A stretch of DNA of 34,439 nt, taken from contig JARGPP010000027.1 of the NCBI GenBank assembly GCA_029210085.1, positions 1-34,439 on the forward strand. The letters are read 5' to 3'. Below, one piece after another: positions 17,154-26,490 of the stretch. The position numbers and the translations under genes were made by a program. Origin of the DNA: Legionellaceae bacterium. GTDB taxonomy: Bacteria > Pseudomonadota > Gammaproteobacteria > Legionellales > Legionellaceae. How positions within the stretch are numbered: position 1 is the stretch's first letter; every line of letters begins with the position of its first letter. Under the pieces are notes generated by a model. That model was not told the DNA's origin, ran no database searches, and saw only the letters and a list, made by a program, of their open reading frames with translations.

Positions 17154-19676
17154 ATGAGAGCAAAGCGAGATAACTGGCGCGATCTAGACCAAAGAATTCA
17201 AAGATTAAAAAACAAAGTATCACTCAGTGAACAAGGATACTCAAGCACGAGCTACTCCTCTCAACAAAATACAGCTCGAGAACAGCTCCTTGAAAAGTTT
17301 GATGAAATATTTCAAATCAAGCGTATTGGGGACCAATTTATCAGCGCGCACGAACCTCCGCTTCCTTTATTTGATCTGATTAAATTAATCGATGGTATTT
17401 TAACAAACCCAGATCTTGACTTAACAACGCGCCCAGCAGTAGAGCTTGAGATATTATACCAATATTCACAGTCAGAAGATAAAGAATCACTCCAGCAAGC
17501 GATTTTTAATAACATCCTTGAGATGTATAATTATCATCCTAAAAGATCCAGGCAACTAATTAACATAGATGTCGAAAAAGAACTCTTACCTTTGCTACAT
17601 CATCGTGATGCATTAAAATATAGTGACCCCATTCGAGTCAAGCTCGAACAGCTAACAACACATGTCAGAACCATGTTGTATGAAGCACCCTCAGCCAAAG
17701 AAAAAGCAGACATCCTATCTGAAATAAACGCGTACAAGTATTTATTAAACGATGGTAACTATGAAATACACAAAGAAAATAAAGGCTGGCTAGACAAACA
17801 AAAGGTATGGCACTCGGGTTTTTTCAAAAAAATGGAAGCACTAAAAGCCGAAGTGCTTGAGCTCAAACAAATCATAACAGCACATCAACAAGAAGAGAGC
17901 AAAAAATCTGACACAGCATCAGAAACAACAACAGAACCACTCAGTGAGGCTTCATCCATTCAAACACAAGTGGAACAGTGGGATGGCACGAGTTCTTTCG
18001 ATAATGATTTAGAAGAAGATGAAGAGGAAGAAACACTCACTTATGATGATACGGCTTCAACCACTGCAGATGACGGAAAAGAAGACCATGATGACGTGGC
18101 TTTTGATGAACCAGCAAAACCTCAAAGCATCATCACTCAACAACTAGAAACACAAGTACAGCAGCTCAAGCTTAAAGTGCCAACATTGCAGGAAAAAATC
18201 AAGGGCAGACTCGTGCTGAGCAGCCAAGAAAAAATCATTCAGTCCATGCTGACTCATGTCGAGCAGGCGCTATCCCAATCTGATTTAGATATAGGAGATA
18301 TTTCATGCCTAGCTAAAATTACAGCATCTCTTGAATCTGAGCTTAACCGCTCAAATCAAAAAACCTGGGATAAGCTATCAAAAGAAGATAAAGCTTTTTT
18401 CTTGGCACTTCAAACAGATGAAACATTCGCCCAATTCGCACCCATGATTCACATTTACAAACCTTTTATGATGCAAGAAAACGCCTATACCGCTTATATA
18501 CGGGTATTACTAGAACTTGAGGCATTATCAAATAACACAACAAGTAAGCACACAGAAATATTACAAAACATTCAAACCATTACAGAAAAAATCATTCGAA
18601 ATCCGATGGACCATAAGGTATTTGAATGGACTGACAAACAAGATCAAGACACCATTTTAAGATTATTTTACTATCCAACATTCGCTCCCCTGGCTGAAGA
18701 TATCATGCATATTTATCATGGGCCTAACTTTCAGTTTCTCACTGAGCGTTTAAAAGAAAAACCACTAGACATCAAAGAACCCCCTGTAATCACTGCTGAA
18801 ACTAAAAAGCGCATTGAACCCCTCAGACGCTATGTTGTCGAGAGAGAAAACCGTCCTAAAGTTGAGAAAAAAGCACTGCCATTAATAGCTGCTTTCTCTG
18901 AATTACTAGAGACATCAAGCTCTGCAGAAGAAAAACGAGACATTCAGCAGCAAATTGAAAATACGCGCATACTACTCGCTGGGGACAGTACGCGAGAAAA
19001 ATATGACGAAGCGGTTCAATCATACCGTACAAAAGCCAAAGCAGCGCAATCGTCTCCTTTGCTCAACATACAATTGGTCGGGTCACTCATGTCCCAACTC
19101 GATGAAGCAAATTTCGATCATGAACAACCGGTTGTATTCCATATGAACCGGGTCAATACCGCCTTTTCTCAACAGCATCTTGCACCCCTTGATAAATATA
19201 TTCAAAAGCATCCCAACACAAAGCTCAAAAACGAGCTGAACGCTCTGATGAGCACTTTTTCTAAAATGCTGGAATCAGATAACATACAAGACCAAGAAGA
19301 AGCCATTAAATCAATTAACCATACAGTCGACCTTTTATATGGACGCATCACACCTAAGGCCTATGAAAAGATAGCTGAGAAAGCACAAGGAAGCCCTTCA
19401 ACCTTATGGCAAGTAATGGGCGTGCTGATGATGGCTTTAAGCACAGCTGTACTTGTATTTGGAACCACCACCGGCATTGTACCTGCAAGTGTTGTCGGTG
19501 GCTTAGGCATTGCTGCTGGACTCAGTCTTTTTTCTAAAGCCGCAACACGTACAGGTGCTTCACAATCTATGACTGATATGACGAAATCAAACCTCAGTGA
19601 AATTAAAAGCAATATTGACTCGAATCATCCTGATGGTGATTCTTCAGAACAAGATGTAAGGCCTAAAAAAACATAG
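17154..19676 (+). CDS. 840-residue coiled-coil protein with C-terminal membrane hairpin, effector-like
   Basis: A long, mainly helical, highly charged protein of no family I recognise. No signal peptide is present. An acidic low-complexity stretch lies near 275-325 (DLEEDEEEE, DDGKEDHDD). Related helical units with the pattern of Leu-rich helix, charged turn, then LL-GD recur near 175-225, 360-410, 445-500, 570-630 and 680-745. Two hydrophobic segments at about 752-772 and 774-795, separated by a short GTTTGIVPAS-type turn, form a hairpin. The tail is hydrophilic and acidic with a basic end (RPKKT). This layout resembles Legionella Dot/Icm effectors that insert in host membranes, which is inference. 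AAGGGG lies about 7 nt before the ATG. Confidence 0.6.
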   Translation: MRAKRDNWRDLDQRIQRLKNKVSLSEQGYSSTSYSSQQNTAREQLLEKFDEIFQIKRIGDQFISAHEPPLPLFDLIKLIDGILTNPDLDLTTRPAVELEILYQYSQSEDKESLQQAIFNNILEMYNYHPKRSRQLINIDVEKELLPLLHHRDALKYSDPIRVKLEQLTTHVRTMLYEAPSAKEKADILSEINAYKYLLNDGNYEIHKENKGWLDKQKVWHSGFFKKMEALKAEVLELKQIITAHQQEESKKSDTASETTTEPLSEASSIQTQVEQWDGTSSFDNDLEEDEEEETLTYDDTASTTADDGKEDHDDVAFDEPAKPQSIITQQLETQVQQLKLKVPTLQEKIKGRLVLSSQEKIIQSMLTHVEQALSQSDLDIGDISCLAKITASLESELNRSNQKTWDKLSKEDKAFFLALQTDETFAQFAPMIHIYKPFMMQENAYTAYIRVLLELEALSNNTTSKHTEILQNIQTITEKIIRNPMDHKVFEWTDKQDQDTILRLFYYPTFAPLAEDIMHIYHGPNFQFLTERLKEKPLDIKEPPVITAETKKRIEPLRRYVVERENRPKVEKKALPLIAAFSELLETSSSAEEKRDIQQQIENTRILLAGDSTREKYDEAVQSYRTKAKAAQSSPLLNIQLVGSLMSQLDEANFDHEQPVVFHMNRVNTAFSQQHLAPLDKYIQKHPNTKLKNELNALMSTFSKMLESDNIQDQEEAIKSINHTVDLLYGRITPKAYEKIAEKAQGSPSTLWQVMGVLMMALSTAVLVFGTTTGIVPASVVGGLGIAAGLSLFSKAATRTGASQSMTDMTKSNLSEIKSNIDSNHPDGDSSEQDVRPKKT

Positions 19677-19761
19677 TCTTTCATCGTCCAACCTTGCTTT
19701 TAAATACCCAAGCTGATATTTTGTAAGCTTCTTTTTGATTGGCTTAATCCTGGAATTTTTC

Positions 19762-21141
19762 GTGGCTTCGTCTAAACGTGTTTTAAGTGTTTTCTCACTC
19801 GTCATGATTAATGTCATTGCCGTGGATAGTTTAAGAACCCTTCCTATTTCCGCGAAGCTCGGCTTTTCTCTTATTTCTTATTATGCACTTGCAGCTCTGA
19901 TCTTTTTTATTCCAGTTGCACTCGTTGCAGCAGAACTTGCCACAGCTTATCCAAGTACTGGAGGCATTTATATTTGGATACGTGAAGCATTTGGTAAACG
20001 GGTCGCATTCATGACCATCTGGCTCCAATGGATTTATAATGTTTTTTGGTATCCCACCATTATGGCTTTTGTGGTTGCAACACTGGCTTATTTATTTGAC
20101 CCCAACTTAACCAATCACAAAATTTATTTGCTCACAACCATGATTGGACTCTTTTGGCTTTTTACCTTACTCAACTGCCAAGGAATGAAAATATCCAGCT
20201 TAATCAGCACCCTCGGTGCCTGTCTTGGCACCATTATTCCTATGTTGGTTATTGCACTTTTAGGCTTGATTTGGATACTGCAAGGCCGACCTCTTGCAGC
20301 TCAACTCACAGACACATCGTGGTTACCTGACTTCACAGCAATTGGAAATTTATCTCTTTTTACAGCCGTACTATTTGGTCTACTCGGCATGGAAATGTCT
20401 GCTGTACATGCCGAAGAAGTGAAAAATCCGCAGCGGGATTACCCACGTGCACTGCTTTATTCAACACTACTTATTTTTGCAACCTTGGTGCTCGGATCGC
20501 TTGCTATTGTGATTGTTGTACCAGAAAAAACCTTAAGTATGGTATCAGGATTAATTGATGCCTATGCCATTTTTTTTGACGCTTATCAGTTATCTTGGCT
20601 CACACCCATTATTGCATGCCTTATTGTACTTGGTGCTATCAGCGGCATTTCAGCCTGGATGATTGGCCCAACCAAAGGTTTACTCGTTGCAGCTCAAGAT
20701 GGTTGTATTCCCAAAAAATTCACCCAAACCAATAAAAATGGCGCACCCACAACCATTTTAGTGGTCCAGGCTATTATTTTTACGCTACTCACCAGCTTAT
20801 TTGTTTTGTTTAAAACCATCAATGCAGCTTACTGGCTATTAAGTGATATGTGCGCGCAAATGGCACTTTTAGTTTATGTCTTAATGTTTGCAGCGGCTAT
20901 CAAACTGCGTTACAGCAAACCTAAGCAACGCGGCGCTTATCGCATTCCTGGTGGTTTAATTGGCATCTGGCTTGTTGCAGGCGTAGGACTGCTTTGCTGT
21001 GCGGGTACTATTTTGCTTGGATTTATCCCCCCTGCACAAGTACCTATCAAGAACATCATGTTATTTGAATCTTGTTTAATCGGTGGTTTAATCTTATTTA
21101 CAATTATGCCGTGGTTTTTAACACGAAAAAATATCCACTGA
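19762..21141 (+). CDS. APC-superfamily amino acid permease
   Basis: A 459-residue integral membrane protein with about 12 hydrophobic segments. The first segment has the family's unwound helix (INVIAVDSLRTLPISAKLG), followed by PVALVAAELATAYPSTGGIYIWIREAFG, the most conserved APC block. GLLGMEMSAVHAEEVKNPQRDYPRALLYS is the segment after helix 6. It imports or exchanges amino acids; the related branches include glutamate/GABA antiporters, but substrate is not readable. The start is GTG at 19762, with GGA 7 nt upstream and a normal MASSKRVLS N-terminus. A TTG nine codons upstream would give a longer hydrophobic start. Its stop directly abuts that of the convergent hydrolase. Confidence 0.9.
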   Translation: MASSKRVLSVFSLVMINVIAVDSLRTLPISAKLGFSLISYYALAALIFFIPVALVAAELATAYPSTGGIYIWIREAFGKRVAFMTIWLQWIYNVFWYPTIMAFVVATLAYLFDPNLTNHKIYLLTTMIGLFWLFTLLNCQGMKISSLISTLGACLGTIIPMLVIALLGLIWILQGRPLAAQLTDTSWLPDFTAIGNLSLFTAVLFGLLGMEMSAVHAEEVKNPQRDYPRALLYSTLLIFATLVLGSLAIVIVVPEKTLSMVSGLIDAYAIFFDAYQLSWLTPIIACLIVLGAISGISAWMIGPTKGLLVAAQDGCIPKKFTQTNKNGAPTTILVVQAIIFTLLTSLFVLFKTINAAYWLLSDMCAQMALLVYVLMFAAAIKLRYSKPKQRGAYRIPGGLIGIWLVAGVGLLCCAGTILLGFIPPAQVPIKNIMLFESCLIGGLILFTIMPWFLTRKNIH

Positions 21142-21930
21142 TTAAGCGCATAGACTCATTAAAACTTCTAAAATAAGCGCTGCGGTTTCTTTGGGACGCT
21201 CTAATGGAAACATATGCGTTCCTGAAATTTCAAATGATTGAATCCCATAACGGCGCCGCATATGATGTCTATCTGCAGCATAAATCACATCACTGTCTGA
21301 ACCATACAGTAAAGCTGTTGGCACCTGTAATTTTTTTGAGTGTTTTGTAAATGTATGTGGGAGTGTTCTATAAATCTGATATTCAATACCTGCATCAAAA
21401 CGAAGCGTATAACCCGTTTCATCCAATGTCATCCCATAATCAATATAATCATTCAGGCAAGCATCATCAAACTGCTTGAAAAGCGCGCGACGTCTAAAGT
21501 ACTGAAAAACTGCGTCACGGGTTTTCCAATGCGTTCGTCTTGCACGAGTTCGAGCAGCAGGCGTCACCTTATCAATCAAACCCAATTTTTTTGATAATTG
21601 TAAGGCACGTGCGCGAAAACGACTTAAAAGAGGCGAGTCTAAAAGCACCACAGCTCGAAATAGCTGAGGTGCTTTTAAAGCCCCTAACACACTCAAAACG
21701 CCGCCCAATGAATGCCCTACTGCAACCACAGGCTCATGAGATTGGGTACGTATGCTCTCTAATAACTCATCAACCAAGGCACACCAATTATCTTCAACCG
21801 GAAAAGCTTCTGTGTGTCCAATTTTATCAATATAACAACAATCAAATTTCGCCTCGAGCGGCATTAGCATTTGTCGATAACAAGGGGAAGGAAAACCATT
21901 TCCATGTGCAAAATGTAATTTAGGTTTCAT
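21142..21930 (-). CDS. Alpha/beta hydrolase
   Basis: A 262-residue alpha/beta-hydrolase fold protein without signal peptide. HGNG at 9-12 forms the oxyanion hole, the nucleophile is Ser74 in GHSLGG, the acid is probably in YGSDSDVI, and the catalytic His is in SGTHMFPLERP. The cap region (about 110-180) is basic. It is likely a carboxylesterase or thioesterase, with substrate unknown. The start ATG overlaps the DUF1189 gene stop (ATGA), so it is translationally coupled to it and is the last gene of the clcA-DUF1189-hydrolase set. Confidence 0.9.
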   Translation of the reverse strand: MKPKLHFAHGNGFPSPCYRQMLMPLEAKFDCCYIDKIGHTEAFPVEDNWCALVDELLESIRTQSHEPVVAVGHSLGGVLSVLGALKAPQLFRAVVLLDSPLLSRFRARALQLSKKLGLIDKVTPAARTRARRTHWKTRDAVFQYFRRRALFKQFDDACLNDYIDYGMTLDETGYTLRFDAGIEYQIYRTLPHTFTKHSKKLQVPTALLYGSDSDVIYAADRHHMRRRYGIQSFEISGTHMFPLERPKETAALILEVLMSLCA

Positions 21931-22817
21931 TGCAAAACCATTGCCCTATTATCACGCCGATACGCAAGCACACCCAAACTAAAATAGGCAGCCAATAACA
22001 CCATATAAATAATACCTGTTCCGGAATACACTTTATCGAAAGAAAATAATATAAAATAAATCACAGCTTGTGGTGTTGCAGCAATAGCTATCAGGCGCGT
22101 TGCTTCTTTAAAAGTCAGTTGCACTTTAAAAATTAAGCGAGCAACAAACTGTCCAAATAAACCAAATGAAAATAACGTAACGATATATAAGCCAAAATAA
22201 AACATGAATAATACAGGATAAATTGAAAGCATCAGCAACTGATTGGCTTGCTTTAATCGACTCACAGGAAGCCACTCAGCACCAAAAAAATCGGTGTTAT
22301 CATTTGAACGAAATAAAGAAACGGTCTCTTTTGCCTCGGACACATTGCCTTGCTTAAACAAATCAAGTGTCGGAAGTCTCACGTGTAATGCATTTTTAGT
22401 GATTAAAACACTTGCCTCAGGATATAAAAAATAAGGCAACTGTTTTATTTTTCCCGTTGTATCAATCAAAGCAATCACTTCACCTTGGCTGTTTTTTACC
22501 AAATAAGGCATAGGACTATAAAACTGAACCTCTCCTGATCGCATCGAAAAAGGGGGTAATTTTTTTATAGGTAAAAATAACTTCTGCTCTACCGTCTGAT
22601 GATATGCCATCATCACATGTATGACATAAGGTAACATAGCCACTGAAAGCATGACCGCAAGATAAAGCAAACCAAATCCTCTCCAGCGTCGCACCACATC
22701 AATGTATAGGCGCCTAGAAAAAAAAGACATATAAAGTGCTTCTAAAAAACGATAATGTGCTATTTTTCTTTTTTTCTTGGGTTGCTTTTGCTTTTTATCA
22801 AGACCTAACTTTTTCAT
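21927..22817 (-). CDS. DUF1189-like membrane protein
   Basis: A 296-residue membrane protein with a Lys-rich cytoplasmic start (KKQKQPKKKRK) and hydrophobic segments near 48-70, 200-225, 243-260 and 265-285. Between the first and second segments is an extracytoplasmic domain of about 120 residues (PPFSMRSGEVQFYSPMPYLVKN onward in two parts). The arrangement and the FFSRRLYIDVVRRWRGFGLLYL opening match DUF1189 proteins as I recall them. Function is unknown. It lies 14 bp after the ClC gene and overlaps the hydrolase by 4 bp. Confidence 0.65.
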   Translation of the reverse strand: MKKLGLDKKQKQPKKKRKIAHYRFLEALYMSFFSRRLYIDVVRRWRGFGLLYLAVMLSVAMLPYVIHVMMAYHQTVEQKLFLPIKKLPPFSMRSGEVQFYSPMPYLVKNSQGEVIALIDTTGKIKQLPYFLYPEASVLITKNALHVRLPTLDLFKQGNVSEAKETVSLFRSNDNTDFFGAEWLPVSRLKQANQLLMLSIYPVLFMFYFGLYIVTLFSFGLFGQFVARLIFKVQLTFKEATRLIAIAATPQAVIYFILFSFDKVYSGTGIIYMVLLAAYFSLGVLAYRRDNRAMVLQ

Positions 22818-22831
22818 CAGCCCTTCACACC

Positions 22832-24118
22832 TTATGATTTATGAGTCAAAGTTCGCCGCAAAAGTTGCGTGTAAATAGGTGAAACACCTGCCAGCTGAAC
22901 AACCGTTGTTGCAGTTAAACAAGAGACCATCAACGGTAAAATAAGGCCATAATTCTGCGTCATTTCAACCACTAATACAATACCTGTAATCGGTGCACGT
23001 ACTGAAGCTGAAAAAAGTGCTCCCATACCCGCTACCGCGAACATGCCCGGATGAATGGTCATCATATTCGGTAAAAAAAACGCTAAAACACTGGAAAAAG
23101 CCAGCCCTATCAAAGTTCCAAGAGCAAGCATGGGTGCAAAAATACCGCCAGGAACACCCGTTCCATAGCAAAGCATTGTCAAAACAAAACGCATCAAAAA
23201 AAGCATCATGAGCACAATAAAACCAGGGGTAAAGGTTAGTGATCGCTCAATAATCCGATATCCGCCGCCAACAGCATCAGGCCAAAGCCAAGCCAGTAAA
23301 CCCACAAAAAGCGCCACACAGACAACATAGATAAAACGCACAACCAATGTTTTCTTGTCCATCCACAATAAAGCACGCATTAAAAATTGATTAAATATAA
23401 TACCCACAACACCAACAATGATGCCTAAAATCAAAAACAAACTTAATGAATTAAGGCTCGGCATCTGAAAAACATCCATCGCAATCGATGGCTTTCCACC
23501 CATCATCCATTGCAACACAATGGTTGCCGAAACACAGCTAATTGCAACCACTTTAAATTTTAAAAATGACAACGGAAATGCTTCTCGCATTTCTTCCATC
23601 ACAAAAAGAACACCCGCTAGCGGTGCGTTAAATGCTGTCGCAAGACCTGCCGCTGCACCCGCTGCAACTAAGGCATCACATCGCTTTTGGCTCAATGTAG
23701 TGATACTTCCAAAAAACTGGCCTAAGTTTCCTCCCATTTGAATTGTAGGTCCTTCACGACCAAGCACCATATGGCTCGCAATCGATAAAACACCTCCTAT
23801 AAACTTTATCGGCAACACCCGCTTCCAAAGCACCGGACGCTTATGTATCAAAGCTCCTTCAATTTCTTGAACACCACTTCCCGACGCTTCAGGAGCGAGA
23901 TGATTCACTAAAAACCAAGCAATTAATACCATAACCAAGGTTAAAACAGGAAAACCAACCCATCCAGGAACCCCTAACATTCCGAGCGCACCCTGAAGCT
24001 TAGAAAGCCACCTCTCAGAAGAATCAATTGCCATTTGAAATAACGAGCCAACAAAACCTGTTAATAAGCCCACGAATAGTGCTGCTATATAAAAAAGTAA
24101 AATCTTTCTATAACGCAT
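22832..24118 (-). CDS. ClC-family chloride channel/antiporter
   Basis: A 428-residue ClC protein, in the membrane as a dimer. The three chloride-site motifs are present: GSGVQE at 80-85, GREGP at 120-124 with the gating glutamate Glu122, and GVPGGIFAPMLALG. The internal proton glutamate lies in the VMEEM segment (175-176), so a 2Cl-/H+ exchanger is more likely than a passive channel. Such exchangers help in extreme acid resistance, which would suit a vacuole-dwelling organism (inference). A 21-bp palindrome lies 10 bp before the ATG. It heads the ClC-DUF1189-hydrolase operon. Confidence 0.93.
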   Translation of the reverse strand: MRYRKILLFYIAALFVGLLTGFVGSLFQMAIDSSERWLSKLQGALGMLGVPGWVGFPVLTLVMVLIAWFLVNHLAPEASGSGVQEIEGALIHKRPVLWKRVLPIKFIGGVLSIASHMVLGREGPTIQMGGNLGQFFGSITTLSQKRCDALVAAGAAAGLATAFNAPLAGVLFVMEEMREAFPLSFLKFKVVAISCVSATIVLQWMMGGKPSIAMDVFQMPSLNSLSLFLILGIIVGVVGIIFNQFLMRALLWMDKKTLVVRFIYVVCVALFVGLLAWLWPDAVGGGYRIIERSLTFTPGFIVLMMLFLMRFVLTMLCYGTGVPGGIFAPMLALGTLIGLAFSSVLAFFLPNMMTIHPGMFAVAGMGALFSASVRAPITGIVLVVEMTQNYGLILPLMVSCLTATTVVQLAGVSPIYTQLLRRTLTHKS

Positions 24119-24127
24119 GCTTTATAT

Positions 24128-24148
24128 AACCTATTTTGAAAATAGGTT
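24128..24148. promoter_or_regulatory. 21-bp palindrome just upstream of the ClC gene
   Basis: AACCTATTTT (24128-24137), a single G, then AAAATAGGTT (24139-24148) form a perfect palindrome 10 bp upstream of the ClC start (minus strand). It contains the only AGG near that start, so folding of the mRNA would hide the ribosome binding site. It may instead be an operator. Confidence 0.45.
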
Positions 24149-24254
24149 TCCAGAATGGCTTACCTACATCAAAAAATCTAGGGGTGTTCATCAAATATAA
24201 TTTTTTACGTCTATATTTATATCAATAGTCCTATCTCAATTCATCAGGAACATC

Positions 24255-24728
24255 ATGGCACATTTAAGTTTCATCGCACATGAGGTTAAACAAGGAAATG
24301 GGAACGGACAATCTATTGATTATGCATCAGATGATATTTTGTATACTTATGACTTAATCGATTGCATTGCTATTCTCATCATCGATAAAAACAATCGCTG
24401 TCATATGATTCACAGTGATGCTGATCATACGGATGGGAAAGGCGCAATTAATTTAATCGATGCACTTAAAGCGCTTCATTTATCGTCTAAAGAGACTTAT
24501 CAAATAGGTCTTATTGGTGGACAATCAAACCATGCTTTAGCACACAAAGCCAACACCATTAAAACCTATCTACCCAAAGCAACGATTATCTTTAAAAAAG
24601 CGATGTCTGATGGCGCCTATTTAACAGGAAATGGAGATATGGCTTATTCTAAAAGACAATTGGCAAAAATGTTAAACGTTGATCATATTGAATTTGACAA
24701 ACCTTACGCTCATAAACCAGGCATGTAA
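24255..24728 (+). CDS. Unassigned protein, possible CheD/CNF-like deamidase fold
   Basis: A 157-residue soluble protein with AGGAA before its ATG. I do not recognise a named family. The block LIDCIAILIID (Cys37) followed 16 residues later by His53 in HMIHSDAD, and then IGLIGGQSNHAL, parallels the Cys-His dyad and glycine segment of glutamine deamidases: CheD has LGSC then His about 17 residues on, and CNF1 and BLF1 have LSGC with a downstream His. The order of strands and spacing fit. The similarity is from motifs only. If correct it would be a glutamine deamidase acting on a host or bacterial protein. No chemotaxis genes are nearby, which speaks against a true CheD. It converges on the small membrane gene that ends at 24740. 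Confidence 0.5.
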   Translation: MAHLSFIAHEVKQGNGNGQSIDYASDDILYTYDLIDCIAILIIDKNNRCHMIHSDADHTDGKGAINLIDALKALHLSSKETYQIGLIGGQSNHALAHKANTIKTYLPKATIIFKKAMSDGAYLTGNGDMAYSKRQLAKMLNVDHIEFDKPYAHKPGM

Positions 24729-24739
24729 AATGCAGTTTT

Positions 24740-24997
24740 TTATTTTTTCTTCTGAAAAAACCATTCTTTTATTTTTTGACTCAACAACTCCGCAGCTTTT
24801 TTCCCCACCAAAATAGCACCTAATATAAAAAATATCTCAGGTAACCCTATTAAAAATAATCCACCTACAGTCACAGCTATTTCAGTTGGAAGCTTAAAAA
24901 AAGGAATGATCAGTGTAATTAATGGACTGATAAAAGACAAAGCAATAAAAATAATGCCTAATTTATATTTTAGGTTTCCATTTTTTATATTGCCCAT
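24740..24997 (-). CDS. Small two-helix membrane protein
   Basis: An 85-residue protein with two hydrophobic helices (about 12-33 and 40-64), a GKKAAELLSQKIKEWF amphipathic segment and a Lys-rich end. The pattern of a Pro-containing loop between helices and LGAILVGKK after the second recalls small proteins annotated as transporter suffix domain, with no established function. The ribosome binding site is weak. It is convergent with the deamidase-like gene, 11 bp apart. Coding status is likely but not certain. Confidence 0.55.
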   Translation of the reverse strand: MGNIKNGNLKYKLGIIFIALSFISPLITLIIPFFKLPTEIAVTVGGLFLIGLPEIFFILGAILVGKKAAELLSQKIKEWFFQKKK

Positions 24998-25170
24998 CCA
25001 TCATCTCTTCGGCAAGCTAGGTTACACTTTATTCTTATACTATAGATGCCATATGCCGTCTTTACGAATTGATACACACCTATCAGACATCCATCACATC
25101 GATGCAAATCACAGAAAAAGCAGTTGATTAAGCCCTTAATCCGAAGACCTACGCGCCGTGCTCCTACCCC

Positions 25171-26376
25171 CTAATCAAATTTTAAACCAACAGCCTGACA
25201 TAAAATACCATTGCTATCACAAAATAGATCTGACAGTTCTATGTTTTCAGATGATTTTATTTTAACATGTTGCCAGTTTTGACCTCTATCTGTTGTAACA
25301 TAAGCACGAGGCTTAGAGCCCTGTGTTCCTGCTGGTGAATGTATCGCAACACACCTCTGCCCTGTTTTATCACAGTCCAATAAACCAAACGCTTCATATA
25401 ACGCCCAATCACTATTATTAATGGTGCCCGTTTTTTTCCACGTAATACCGCTATTAGCTGTTGTGTAAACATCAATAAAAGTTGTTAATACTGAAGATGT
25501 GTTCATGCGCTTAACTAAACGATAACGTAAGGCCATACAATTTAAGCCCGAACTATCACAATGAATCTTAGAAAAATAATCAGTATCTACAACTTCATCC
25601 GTGTAATTCTCTGCCTCTAACTCATAAGGACCACCCCAGGTTAATCCACCATCTTGTGTCACATATGTAATAGCAGGCATTCCAGTGACAACAGTACAAC
25701 GAAGGCCAGAATATGAACAACTTATATGAGACCTATCAAACCATGGATAACCTGTCTTAGGTTTTGGAAAAGATATCGGTTGTGACCAAGTTTGGCCACT
25801 ATCTTTCGATATGTAAGCCAAAGGATAAGCCAGTAATAAACACCGATCACCTGATTGACCACAAACCAAATTATCAAGCCCAGATACTTTTCCAGAAAAA
25901 GGAATCAACTTACTCTCATTCCAGTGAGCACCTCCATCTTGTGTTTTATGCACAATCATATAGGGAGCTGATTTAATATATTTCACACCCGCAATAAGAC
26001 AGGTTGTACCGGTGTCATCACAGCGTATTTGCATATATTTTTCTGCTTGAAGTTTGTTGTATTCCTCTATCCCCCCAACATCAGTGCTTACTACAACGTC
26101 ATGCGTACCCCCACTTAAAGTAAAAGGCTTACTCCAAGTCTCTCCCCCATTTCCTGTTTGATATACACAATGATCGATTGAATAAAGTACATGACTTTCA
26201 TCAAGAAATTTCTCTATAACTTCGGTGCTGATGGTCAGACAACGCTCAGCAGTGTTATCACAAACTATTGATGTCAGGTTATTTAGATGCGTTTTAACCT
26301 GTACTAAATCAGGTATTAAATCCATTGAAAATACACTAGAGGCTACGAAAGCACCCAGAAGGCTGAGTCTGTACAT
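25171..26376 (-). CDS. Secreted seven-repeat Asp-box / Cys-x6-Cys beta-propeller protein
   Basis: A 401-residue exported protein. A signal peptide of about 17 residues (MYRLSLLGAFVASSVFS) is cleaved before MDL. Seven Cys-x6-Cys motifs (for example CDNTAERC, CDDTGTTC, CGQSGDRC, CDSSGLNC) alternate with six Asp-box motifs (GNGGETW, QDGGAHW, KDSGQTW, QDGGLTW, ANSGITW, TDRGQNW) at intervals of about 55 residues. That periodicity implies a seven-bladed propeller, like BNR/sialidase or Ycf48 folds, in which each blade carries a disulfide and the last motif at the C-terminus closes the ring. No sialidase FRIP or Arg triad is evident, so binding rather than hydrolysis is likelier. The frame is open to an ATG at 26442, but 26376 gives a clean signal peptide. 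Start uncertain. Confidence 0.7.
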   Translation of the reverse strand: MYRLSLLGAFVASSVFSMDLIPDLVQVKTHLNNLTSIVCDNTAERCLTISTEVIEKFLDESHVLYSIDHCVYQTGNGGETWSKPFTLSGGTHDVVVSTDVGGIEEYNKLQAEKYMQIRCDDTGTTCLIAGVKYIKSAPYMIVHKTQDGGAHWNESKLIPFSGKVSGLDNLVCGQSGDRCLLLAYPLAYISKDSGQTWSQPISFPKPKTGYPWFDRSHISCSYSGLRCTVVTGMPAITYVTQDGGLTWGGPYELEAENYTDEVVDTDYFSKIHCDSSGLNCMALRYRLVKRMNTSSVLTTFIDVYTTANSGITWKKTGTINNSDWALYEAFGLLDCDKTGQRCVAIHSPAGTQGSKPRAYVTTDRGQNWQHVKIKSSENIELSDLFCDSNGILCQAVGLKFD

Positions 26377-26490
26377 GTATTTCTTATTACAAAAAAACAT
26401 AAAATAAATTCTATTTGAACTAAAAATAACACTATACATCATGGTAAATATTTTAACAATAATTGTAATCTACAATCATCCTAAGCACAT

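Noticed and set aside
24255-24728. True chemotaxis CheD
   Set aside because: The LGSC motif is LIDC, and no cheA, cheR, cheB or receptor gene is nearby; only the fold-level parallel is kept.
24906-25127. Plus-strand 73-codon frame antisense to the small membrane protein
   Set aside because: Mostly antisense to the better supported gene, with no start signal and no domain.
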